Of a stretch of 64,000 nt of DNA, positions 18,645-28,444 are shown one piece after another. Source of the stretch: an uncultured Clostridia bacterium (GTDB taxonomy: Bacteria > Bacillota > Clostridia > TANB77 > CAG-508); the NCBI GenBank assembly GCA_934167225.1, contig CAKPLD010000002.1:13214-77213 (forward strand), given 5' to 3'. Each line of letters opens with the position of its first letter. The first letter of the stretch is position 1. The notes below the pieces were generated by a model that worked only from the letters and a program-made list of their open reading frames with translations, had not been told where the DNA came from and did no database searches. A program made the translations under genes and the position numbers.

Positions 18645-21600
18645 ATGAACAAAAAAAGAGGAAAATATGTGCTGATATTGTTAAGCCTAGTAATACTAAT
18701 TATAGCAATAACAAACACATATAAGTGGATTGTATGTGGAAAACAAGACATAAAAATAAGCACATCAAGCAAAGCATACACAAATAGTGATATGTATGTA
18801 TCAATTATATCACAAAAAAACGACGTAGAATTAGAAACAAAGACAAAGGTAAAGCTTTTAAACTCAGACAAAAAAACAGTAAAAGGAGTAACCGTTTCAT
18901 ATGAAGGAAACGAGGCAAAAATAAGTGTTCCAGAAGTTGAATCTGGAAATTATTACATCGAAGCAAAAGTATCTAGTAAAGAAGGAAAAGACACAGTACA
19001 AAAACAAATCTACATAGAAGATGGAAACCGTGAAAATATTACCTTGGCAATAGATAAAGGAATCTATAAACCACGGAGACACAGTAAACTTTAGGGCATT
19101 ACTTACAAATAAAGAAAATGACCAACCAATGAAACAAGATGTAAATGTGTGTATATATGATGGCAATGAAAACAAAGTTTACAACGAAAATGTAAATACA
19201 TCAGAATACGGAATAATAAGTGGAAACTTTACATTAGCAAATGAAGTAAATAGTGGTATTTACAAAATAGTAATAAAAACGAGTACAAATGAAACTACAA
19301 AATCATTTAAAGTAGATCCTTATGTAACACCTAAATTTGAAGTGAAAATAAATTTGGATAAACAAAATTATTTAGTAGGAGATACAGCAAAAATTAATTT
19401 AAATGCTAAATACTTCTTTGGAGAGGCAGTATCACAGGCAAAATACAAAATATATATAAATGATGAACAATATAGAACAATTACAGCAGATAACGAAGGA
19501 AATGCAAGTTTAGAATATAAAATAGAAGAAGAAAAAACATATAAAATAAAAGCAGAAGTAACAGATACATCAAATTATTACACAGAAACAACTTGTGATT
19601 TTGTTGCAAGTAAGGATATATTTAAAGTAGAAGCAATTCCAGAATATGGAAAATTAGTGACTGGACAAAATAATGATATATATGTATTTACATCAAATCC
19701 AGATGGAACACCACTAAAAACATATGTAACAATTTCATCAGGCGAGTATAAAAAACAAATTGCTACAGATGAAAATGGAATTGGAAAATTTTCAATAAAT
19801 TCAACATATCTTACTAAGCTTCAAACAGCAAGCAATAACAGTAAAAAACAAGAAACGCAAAATACTAAAAACAGCAAAACGTTAAAAATAAAAGCAGAAA
19901 ACATGAATGGAGAAGCAGTAGAAATAGAAAAAAACTTTGAAGTTGAAAATAAAACAATATTAATTTCGACAGATAAAGTTAAATATGGACAAGGGGAAGA
20001 CATTAAAATTAATATTTCATCTGAATTAGATAAAAATAAAAATATATATGTTTTTAAAAATAATAAACTAATAAAAATGGTAAGTACAAATTCAGAAGAA
20101 ACAGATATTAATTTAGGTGATGAATATGGAATAATAGACATTTACGTAACACAAAAAAGCAATCAAAGTAATTATACAAATAATGTAAATTCTTACAAAA
20201 AAACAATATTTATAAAACCAACCAAAAAACTAAATATAAATGTAAAAACAGACAAACAAGAATATACACCAGGAGAAAATATAGGGCTAGAATTTAACAC
20301 TACAGACGAAAACAACAATAATATAGATAGTGCTTTACTAGTAAGCATGTTAGATAATTCTGTTCTAAATATAGCAAATAACGATTTATCCATAGATAAT
20401 ATAAAATTAGCTTTATCAGATTTATCTTTTTCCAATGAAATGGATGGAGCAACCTTATATTCATGTATAGTGGATGATAAGTCAGAGCAAACAATGATGG
20501 CATTATTGCTAAAGCAAGGAGATCGTAGCACAGATGTATCTGAATCAATAATAAATAATTCAGATGTAAGAGAAAAATCTGCAATAATTTCTGTAATAAG
20601 TATTATAATTATAATTGTTATTGTAATTGCTTTTATAAGCATTAAATTTCCAAAATGCAGAAAATTTATTAAGCATTTAATTAATGTAATAGTTTATATA
20701 CCAGTAATTGTAGCTTCTATTATGTGTATAGCTAATAAACTAGGAGAACCAGTTGATCGATGGATTTTAGCATTTACGGTAATTGTTAGCTTAACAGTAT
20801 ATATTTCATGGATTTCGAGTATATATAAAATAATATTTAGAACATCAATATCAATTATATTATCATTAATATTGGGTGTTATAATAACGATTATAGTAAA
20901 TTCTTTTGAAATAAATATAATGAAAATATGTATAATAATTGCATTGATAGTTTTAATATTAATAATAATAAACAAAATAAGTGAAACTAAAAAATTCAAA
21001 TTAGATAAATACATAAAAATGGTAGTAAAAGAAATAATATACATAGGAAAATACCTTGTAACTTTAATTATATCTATAATTCTTGGAATGTCAATTGAAG
21101 GTTTAATAGATATTAAGGGGATTTTTATACCAATAAGTATAATAATGATATATATAATAAATTACATATTGAATATAACACATAAAGAAAAAGATTTAGA
21201 TAAGAAAAAAGGAATTAGCCTTGAAAATATTGTTATAGGTATAATAATAATTATTATTATATTATTTATATTGCATCCACCAAAGCGCCATCCAACAATA
21301 GATCCACGAAACGATGTAGAGCCTATAGATGGAGGATATACTGTATCATCTGGAATGGGAACATCAGGAGATTTGTCATCTATAATAGAAAATGCCACAG
21401 ATATAATATCAGACGAAAATAATTCTTATAAACAATCAAATGAAACAACAACAGAAAATAAAGATACAAAGGAATCGGAAAATACTACGGAAACAGTGGA
21501 TGATGACAACATAAGAAATGTATTTTTAGAAAGTATGTGTTTTGTTCCAGAATTAGTAACAAACAATGGAAATGCAAAATTAGATTTAAAATTAAGTGAC

Positions 21601-23574
21601 AACATTACAACATGGACAATACAAACTGTAGGAAATACAAAAGACGGAAAAATAGGATATAGTTCATTAGATAATGTAAAAATATTTAAGGAATTCTTTA
21701 CAGACTTTGAGCTTCCAAAAAATATTGTAGAATCAGACAAAATAAGTATACCAGTAACAGTATATAACTATACAGAAAATTCACTTAATGCAACACTAAA
21801 TATAAAAGAAGATGAGTGGTTTACATTACAAAATAACAATAATATTAATATAAATGTTGATGCAGGATCGTCGAAAATGGTATATATACCTATTACAATA
21901 TTAAAAAATGGAGATTATAAATTTAGAGTAGAAGTATCAAATGGCTCATTATCAGACATTGTAGAAAAAGAAGTAACAATAGTTCCTAATGGCTATAAAG
22001 TAGAAAAAGTAGTATCCACAGGAAGTTTAGAAAAAAATGTATCTGAAGATATTTTAATAATGCAAGATTTTGTAGAAAATACAGCTTCTGCAAAAGTTAA
22101 AATATATGCAAATACAATATCACAAACTATAGAAGGAATAGAAAATATATTTAGAATGCCAACAGGATGTTTTGAACAAATATCTTCATCATTATATCCA
22201 AATATATTAGCATTAAAATATTTACAAGATAATGGAATATCAAATGAAGAATTAAAAACAAAGGCAAAAAATTATATTTCATCTGGTTACCAAAAACTTC
22301 TAACATATGAAGTGCCAGGAGAAAGTGGGGGATATTCACTATATGGGACATCACCAGCAGAAACAGTATTAACAGCATATGGTTTAATGGAACTTACAGA
22401 CTTAAAACAAGTTTACAATGTGGATCAAGCAGTACTTGACAAAATGACTAATTTCTTATATGGAAAGCAACAATCAAATGGAACATTTACTATAACAGGA
22501 AGTCATATAGGAGGTGCAGGATCTAGAGAAAATTTAGCCTTAAATGCATATATAATATGGGCATTATCTGAAAGTGACCCACATAATAGCAATTTATCAA
22601 AATCTGTAGATTACATAAAAGGAAAATTGGACAATATAGACGACAACTATACATTAGCATTAGTTGCAAATATTTTAGCAAATGTGGAAGATAAAGAAGC
22701 AGAAAATGTAGTAAAAAGGTTAGAAAATAATGTAAATATGAATAATGATTACGGATATGTAACATCTATTATTAAAGACTACTATGGATCAAAGAGCACA
22801 TGCCAAACAATTCAAACAACAGCATTAACATCAATGGCTATAACTAAAGTAAAAAATGAATCAAAAATACAAAAATCTCTTACTAATTATCTAATTAGCC
22901 AAAGAGATTCAGGAGGAACATGGTATAGTACTCAAGCAACAATATTAGCATTAAAAGCATTGAATATAGCTCAACAGAAAAATAAATTGGAAAACCAAAC
23001 AATTTCTGTAAATGTAAATTCTAATGAGCAAAGAATAGAAATAAAAGATAATCCATTAGAATATTATGAGTTAAAATTTGATAATCTCCAAAAAGAAAAT
23101 AAATTAAATATCAATTGCGAAAAAAGTGGGGCATATTACGAAGTTGTAGAAGAATATTACGTACCATATGAAAAGGTAGACAAATCACAAGATAATATAG
23201 AAGTAACTGTTGATGCGAATAATAATTTAGGTGTAAACGAGTTGTTAAATACACATATAAAAGCAATAAATAAAAGTCAGGACAGCATTGAAAATGGAAT
23301 GATAACTATAAATATACCACAAGGATTTGTAGTTCTAGAAGAGAGTTTATCACAATTAGAAAATAAAGGTATAATTGAAAAATATGAAACAACATATTCT
23401 ACAATAAATATATACTTAAGAAGTTTTGAAGCAGATCAGATTGTAGATTTAGACATTAATTTCAGAGCATCTTATCCAGTTGAAATTACGGGACTTGGTG
23501 TTAAAGCATATGATTATTATAACCCAGAAATTGAAGGAAAGTCTCTTCCAATTTCAATAAAAGTTACTGAATAA
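18645..23574 (+). CDS. Thioester alpha-2-macroglobulin with internal membrane block (+1 shift at CGG)
   Basis: The gene reads as two frames that join at 19074 by one +1 step, giving about 1,642 residues. The start at 18645 follows AAAGGGG. The N-terminal anchor (about 8-27) is followed by macroglobulin domains; the join restores IYKPGDTV, a hallmark of the MG2 domain. A block of about eight predicted membrane helices lies at about 644-877, then a Thr/Glu-rich linker, the WTIQTVGNTKDG region, the thioester site PTGCFEQ (Cys about 1175, Gln about 1178), the alpha-helical thioester domain and a receptor-like end. Bacterial relatives trap proteases covalently at the cell surface. The membrane block is unusual. 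Without the shift the product stops after about 149 residues. Confidence 0.87.
19074..19076 (+). other. +1 frameshift site: in-frame CGG
   Basis: Zero frame reads cca CGG aga and stops at TAG 19092. Skipping the C gives GGA (Gly) and restores IYKPGDTVNFRA of the MG2 domain. There is no homopolymer at the site. Confidence 0.8.
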
Positions 23575-23589
23575 AATGCGGAAAATCTG

Positions 23590-23618
23590 TTGACAAATAA
23601 CAAAAAACGTATTATTAT
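23590..23618 (+). promoter_or_regulatory. Sigma-A promoter for thrS
   Basis: TTGACA at 23590-23595, a 17-base spacer and TATTAT at 23613-23618, just upstream of the T-box leader. Confidence 0.7.
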
Positions 23619-23659
23619 ATTGACATAATACAAAAATAGTAAGAGAAAAGTAAAATAGA

Positions 23660-23859
23660 AAATATCTTTAAAAGAGAAGTTAGTCATTGGCTGAAAGCTA
23701 ACAAAAGTAAAACTATTTGAAAACTACCTCTTCATATTCCGAGTGAATAAGCTAGGCGAATGGAATACGTTATAATTCTATTAATTAAGAAAAAATAAGG
23801 ATGGAACCGCGTAATATATACGCTCCTATGGATACAAAAGGTGTCTGTAGGAGCTTTTT
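23660..23859 (+). promoter_or_regulatory. T-box riboswitch (threonine)
   Basis: The leader contains the T-box signature AAGGATGGAACCGCG at 23797-23811 and a following terminator stem (23822-23854, GCTCCTA with TAGGAGC, then T5). Two threonine codons in a row, ACT ACC, lie at 23723-23728 beside the 3' strand of the first stem, where the specifier is expected. Uncharged tRNA-Thr should bind and allow read-through into thrS. Confidence 0.9.
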
Positions 23860-23888
23860 GTATCAAAAAAGAAAAGGAGGAAAAAAAT

Positions 23889-25829
23889 ATGATTAAAATA
23901 ACATTAAAAGATGGAAGTGTAAAAGAAGTAGAAGAAGGAAAGAGCATATTTGATATTGCAAAAGAAATAAGCGAAGGTTTAGCAAGAAACGCAACATGTG
24001 CAAGTATAGATGGTAAGACAGTAGATTTAAGATATATATTAAACAAAGACTGTAACCTAGAAATACACACATTTGAAAGTTCATTAGAAGGAAAAAAAGC
24101 ATATTGGCATACAACTTCACACATAATGGCACAAGCGATAAAAAGAATAAAACCAGAAACAAAATTAGCAATTGGACCATCAATAGATGAAGGATTTTAT
24201 TACGATTTTGACGTAGAAAAAAATTTTACAGATGAAGACAAAGAAAAAATAGAAGCAGAAATGAAAAAAATAATAAAAGAAAATTTACCAATAGAAAGAT
24301 TTACACTTCCAAGAGAAGAAGCTATAAAATTCATGGAAGAAAAAAATGAACCATACAAAGTAGAGTTGATAAAAGACCTACCAGAAGGGGAAGAAATATC
24401 ATTCTATAAGCAAGGGGAATTTACGGACTTATGTGCTGGACCACATTTAATGAGTACAGGAAAAATAAAAGCTGTAAAAATCCTATCTACATCAGGAGCA
24501 TATTGGAGAGGTGATGAGCATAATAAAATGCTACAAAGAATATATGCTATATCATTCCCAAAAGCAAGTCAAGTAGAGGAATATTTAGCAAAACTTGAAG
24601 AAGCAAAAGAAAGAGACCATAGAAAAATAGGAAAAGACCAAGAATTATTTATGACACATAAATTGGTAGGTTCAGGACTTCCTTTATATTTACCAAAAGG
24701 AGCAACAATAAGAAGAGTCTTAGAAAGATACATTCAAGACAAAGAATTAGCTTTAGGATATCAACACGTATATACACCAAGCTTAGCAAATGTAGCATTA
24801 TACAAAACATCAGGACACTGGGATCATTATAAAGATGATATGTTCCCTATGATGAAAATGGGTGATGAAGAAATAGTTTTAAGACCAATGAACTGCCCAC
24901 ATCATATGTTAATATATAAGAGCAAAATGCGTTCTTATAGAGATTTACCAATAAAAATAGGAGAACTTGCAAATGATTTTAGATACGAAGATAGTGGAAG
25001 TGTTTGCGGATTAGAGAGAGTTCGTCAAATGTGCCAAAATGATGCGCATTTATTTGTAAGACCTGACCAAATAAAAGAGGAAGTAGGAAAAGTTTTAAGC
25101 TTAATAAAAGAAGTTTACCAAGAAGATTTTGGTTTCCCAGCTTCAGCATTTAGTTATAGATTATCTCTAAGAGATAAAAATAATAAAGAAAAATATATAG
25201 ACAATGACGAAATGTGGGAAACAGCAGAAAGCCAATTAAGAGAAATTTTAAAAGAGCTAAATATAGACTTTTACGAAGCAGAAGGTGAAGCTGCATTTTA
25301 TGGTCCAAAAATAGATATACAAATAAAAAAAGCTTTAAACCACGATGTTACAATACCAACATGTCAATTAGATTTTGCTTTACCTGAAAGATTTGAACTT
25401 GAATATGTAGGAGAAGATGGAGAAAAACATAGACCTGTTGTTATTCACAGAGCTATACTTGGAAGTTCGGACAGATTTATTTCTTTCTTGCTTGAAGAAA
25501 CAAAAGGAGTTTTACCTTTATGGCTTGCACCTGTTCAAGTAGAGGTTATGCCACTTACTGATAAGCAAAGAGATTATGCGGTTAAAGTAACTGAAGATTT
25601 ACGTAAATTTGGAATTCGTGTGGAATTAGATGATAGACAAGAAAAGATTGGTTATAAAATTCGTGAAGCACAATTAAGCAAGATTCCATATATGTTGATT
25701 TTAGGAGATAAAGAGGTTGGTGGTAACCAAGTTGGAGTTCGTGCTAGAGGAGAAGGCGATATTGGTGCTATGGATGAAGATAAATTTATAGAAAAATTGA
25801 ATGAGGAAATTAGATGTTTTGGTAAATAG
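23889..25829 (+). CDS. thrS: Threonyl-tRNA synthetase
   Basis: The 646-residue protein starts MIKITLKDGS at the ATG 7 bases after AAAGGAGG; earlier in-frame starts lie inside the T-box terminator and are unlikely. Domains in order: TGS (about 1-62), editing domain with HTTSHIM, class II catalytic core (motif 2 FRYEDSGSVCGLERVRQM, motif 3 HRAILGSSDRF), and anticodon-binding domain (from about 540). It charges tRNA-Thr and is regulated by the upstream T-box. A terminator follows. Confidence 0.98.
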   Translation: MIKITLKDGSVKEVEEGKSIFDIAKEISEGLARNATCASIDGKTVDLRYILNKDCNLEIHTFESSLEGKKAYWHTTSHIMAQAIKRIKPETKLAIGPSIDEGFYYDFDVEKNFTDEDKEKIEAEMKKIIKENLPIERFTLPREEAIKFMEEKNEPYKVELIKDLPEGEEISFYKQGEFTDLCAGPHLMSTGKIKAVKILSTSGAYWRGDEHNKMLQRIYAISFPKASQVEEYLAKLEEAKERDHRKIGKDQELFMTHKLVGSGLPLYLPKGATIRRVLERYIQDKELALGYQHVYTPSLANVALYKTSGHWDHYKDDMFPMMKMGDEEIVLRPMNCPHHMLIYKSKMRSYRDLPIKIGELANDFRYEDSGSVCGLERVRQMCQNDAHLFVRPDQIKEEVGKVLSLIKEVYQEDFGFPASAFSYRLSLRDKNNKEKYIDNDEMWETAESQLREILKELNIDFYEAEGEAAFYGPKIDIQIKKALNHDVTIPTCQLDFALPERFELEYVGEDGEKHRPVVIHRAILGSSDRFISFLLEETKGVLPLWLAPVQVEVMPLTDKQRDYAVKVTEDLRKFGIRVELDDRQEKIGYKIREAQLSKIPYMLILGDKEVGGNQVGVRARGEGDIGAMDEDKFIEKLNEEIRCFGK

Positions 25830-25849
25830 TTTTTAATATTTATAATAAT

Positions 25850-25891
25850 AAGCAAGGAGTAAGTAGTTTGGTATTTATTCTTTGCTTTTTT
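25850..25891 (+). terminator. Intrinsic terminator after thrS
   Basis: AGCAAGGAGTAAGTA pairs with TATTTATTCTTTGCT through several G-U pairs and is followed by a T run. Confidence 0.75.
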
Positions 25892-25938
25892 TGGTCATTT
25901 TGGTATTGATTTTTGTAATTGACTTTTATGTTTGGTCC

Positions 25939-26149
25939 GGATTTGTTATAAAGATATGATTGTTTTTGTCTGTTTTAAGGGTTTCCTACATGTTTTAAGA
26001 AACTCTAAATTAATTTTTTGGCACCCTTTCACTTAGTCCTCGTTAGCACTCGACGTGAACTATTTCCTAAAAATTAATTAAGAGTTTCTAAAAACATTTC
26101 GGTCACACCTTAAAACAGACAAAAACAATCATATCTTTATAACAAATCC
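25939..26149. repeat. Long inverted repeat, MITE-like hairpin
   Basis: The ends are a perfect 42-bp inverted repeat (25939-25980 and 26108-26149). The inner parts also pair imperfectly (about 25990-26021 with 26066-26097), leaving a central loop of about 45 bases. The element lies in the gap between thrS and the convergent FAD/Rieske gene and holds no coding region. It could be a miniature inverted-repeat transposable element; I see no clear target-site duplication. Confidence 0.7.
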
Positions 26150-26235
26150 TACTCTGTAATAGTGATTTTGAGGTATTATTTATTATGTTATAATTTAAAT
26201 TTTGTATAATAAAACCTACTCTGTAATAGTGATTT
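26148..26235. repeat. Pair of 21-bp direct repeats
   Basis: An identical 21-bp sequence occurs at 26148-26168 and 26215-26235, 67 bases apart start to start, beginning at the right edge of the inverted-repeat element. The 46 bases between are almost pure A+T. The repeat has a small stem-forming core (CTACT ... AATAG). Confidence 0.7.
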
Positions 26236-26247
26236 ATATTATTATAA

Positions 26248-27757
26248 TTAGGTGTCTATAAATTGAATTCGTTCGAGGTTTTTGTAGGCGGGGTCGTAGA
26301 TATTTTGGCCTGTGTAGTCAAATCTTGAACCATGACAGGGACAGTCCCAAGTTTTGTCTAAATTGTTCCAGGTAAGTAAGCAACCTAAATGTGTGCAGTT
26401 GGGTTTTACGGCGTAAATATTACCGGAAGTATCTTTGTAAATACCAATATCCATGCCATTTAAGCTGATAATTGCACCATTATCATTTTTTATTTGGGCA
26501 ATGTTTTCTTGTGGGATATTAATTTTATTTGTAACAAAAGATTTAAAAACTTGCTCAGTCATATTTTTTAATTCGTCTCGGTTTTTTAAAGGTTTGAATC
26601 TTCGAGAGTTGAAAACGAAAGCAAATTTGTTTTCTTTACCGAGTATATCGTCGGTTATAATATTTGCAGAAACATTAGAAGATGTTATTCCCCATTTATT
26701 AAAACCTGTTGCTACATATACACCATTAAGAGATGATGAATATGAGCCTATATAGGGAATTTTATCTAGGGAAATACAGTCTCTGGTGTTCCATCTATAT
26801 AAAATTTCTGAATGGGGATAATGTTTAAAAACAACGTTTTCCAAGGCTTTATAAGTGCTTTTATTATCTGGGGCGAATCCTGTTTTATGGTCACTGCCTG
26901 CAACAATAAGTATTTTTTTATCTTGAAAATTTGCAGTTCTAAAAGAATAGATTGGTTGGCTAGGATTAATATACATTCCATCAAAAAGTTGCGAATGAGT
27001 ATCCACAGCTATGGCATACGATGTAGATTGATACATTTTGGCAAAATAAAATCCGAGATAATTTTTTAAATGGATAGTGTGTGGCAACAATTAACCTTGA
27101 AGATTTTATTTCGTAATTATTTACATAGGTAATATAATTTTCACCAACTTTTTCAAAATTAGAAGCAGTAGAGTTTTCAAAAATTAATGAATTATTTTTT
27201 TGAATTGCATTTGCAAGTCCAAACATAAACTTTACAGAATTGAATTGAGCTTGTTTTTCAGTTTTTATTGCACCTCTTATTTTAAAAGGTAAACCACAAT
27301 CTGTTACAAACTCGGGAGATTCACCTAAGTTTTGTAAAGCCTTTATTTCCGCATGGATTTTGGTCAATTCATTTTGATTTGTTGTGTAAACATAATTAGG
27401 AAGAAATTCAAAATCACATTCAATATTTTCATCATCAATTATATTTTTTATGTTTCCAATTGCCTCTTTATTTGCAGTAAGGTAAGCCTTAGCAAATTTT
27501 TCCCCATATGAATGAATTAAATAATCATATATTAAATTGTGTTGATAAGTAATTTTGCCAGTTGTATTACCACTAGCTTTTTGACCAATTTTATCTTTAT
27601 CAACAATAATTACGTTAAATCCTAATCTAGATAGATAATATCCGCAACTTAATCCAGTTAAACCTGCACCAATAATGCAAATATCGCACTTGTGGTTTTC
27701 ATCAATTTTATTAAAACTAACTTGTTTATTTATTGAATTTTGCCAGTAAGAAGACAA
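26248..27757 (-). CDS. FAD oxidoreductase with Rieske domain, YhfW-like (+1 shift at CGG)
   Basis: Two overlapping minus-strand frames join by one +1 step at 27055 to give about 502 residues, close to the 509 of B. subtilis YhfW. The N-terminal part has the FAD-binding fold (CIIGAGLTGLSCGYYL) of D-amino-acid-oxidase-type enzymes; the C-terminus has a Rieske [2Fe-2S] domain with CTHLGC and CPCHGSRFD, all four ligands present. The join gives LSGFYFAKMY, as expected in the family. I prefer TTG at 27757, because AAAGGA lies 10 bases upstream; a GTG at 27766 is too close to that site. The reaction is not known. The gene would be inactive without recoding. Confidence 0.8.
27053..27055 (-). other. 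+1 frameshift site: in-frame CGG
   Basis: Minus-strand zero frame reads tta tct CGG att and runs on 24 codons of unrelated sequence. Skipping the C gives GGA TTT TAT, Gly-Phe-Tyr, and restores the oxidoreductase through to the Rieske domain. An A6 run lies a few codons upstream and is an alternative slip site. Confidence 0.7.
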
Positions 27758-27877
27758 TATAATCACATCCTTTTATAGTAGTGTACAACAAAAAAGAAAA
27801 AATATTCAAAAAAAGAACAAATATAAAAAATATCAAGAAAATACGCGTTTTTGTTGAATTTTGTCGAACGATTTATG

Positions 27878-27905
27878 TTGACATTTGTGGGATTTATGAT
27901 ATAAT
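27878..27905 (+). promoter_or_regulatory. Sigma-A promoter for the coiled-coil gene
   Basis: TTGACA at 27878-27883 and TATAAT at 27900-27905, 16-base spacer. Confidence 0.65.
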
Positions 27906-28003
27906 TTTTACATTAAATCGATTTGATAAACGAAAAATTTTTATATTCCTATATATTTTTATTTTACATCTGAATATCATAATGCAAAGAAAGAAGGTAG
28001 ATT

Positions 28004-28381
28004 ATGGAGAAAATAATGTTAGAACAATTTATGAACTTATCAAAACAAATAGGCGAACTCGGGGCTAGAATGGAAGAAGGATTTAAAAGGCAAGATGAAA
28101 AAATGACAGCAATGGAAACAAGGCTAAATGAGAGAATTGATAATGTAGAAGAAAAATTAAATGCAAAGATCGATAATTTTGAAAGTAACTTAAATGCAAA
28201 GATCGATAATTTTGAAAGTAACTTAAATGCAAAAATTGATAGAGTAGAAGAAAAATTAAGCACAAAAATCGATAATGTAGAGAAAAAAATAAATGCAAAT
28301 ATGTCGCAAAATATCAAGGATACTGCGGAAATGTTTACAGAGGTATTTAAAGAAATCGAAAAAGTAGGAAATAATTATTAG
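28004..28381 (+). CDS. Small coiled-coil protein with 11-residue repeats
   Basis: The 125-residue protein is almost entirely predicted coiled coil built from 11-residue repeats (pattern like ESNLNAKIDNF); two neighbouring copies are identical at the DNA level over 33 bases, so the array has recently expanded. There is no signal peptide or membrane segment. GAAGG precedes the ATG. Proteins of this type are often scaffolds or phage- or DNA-associated, but I do not recognise this one. It sits 63 bases before the M18 aminopeptidase gene. Confidence 0.7.
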   Translation: MEKIMLEQFMNLSKQIGELGARMEEGFKRQDEKMTAMETRLNERIDNVEEKLNAKIDNFESNLNAKIDNFESNLNAKIDRVEEKLSTKIDNVEKKINANMSQNIKDTAEMFTEVFKEIEKVGNNY

Positions 28382-28444
28382 TAAAAGTAGTAAAAAACAA
28401 ACTAAAGTGTTATAATAAGAAAAAAACAAAAGGAGGAAATAGAT

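Noticed and set aside
26148..26235. Minimal CRISPR array
   Set aside because: Only two repeats of 21 bp with a 46-base AT-only spacer and no cas gene in the window.
27781..28068. 95-codon open frame upstream of the coiled-coil gene
   Set aside because: It overlaps the promoter at 27878 and the start of the 28004 gene, has no ribosome site and looks like translated AT-rich noncoding sequence.
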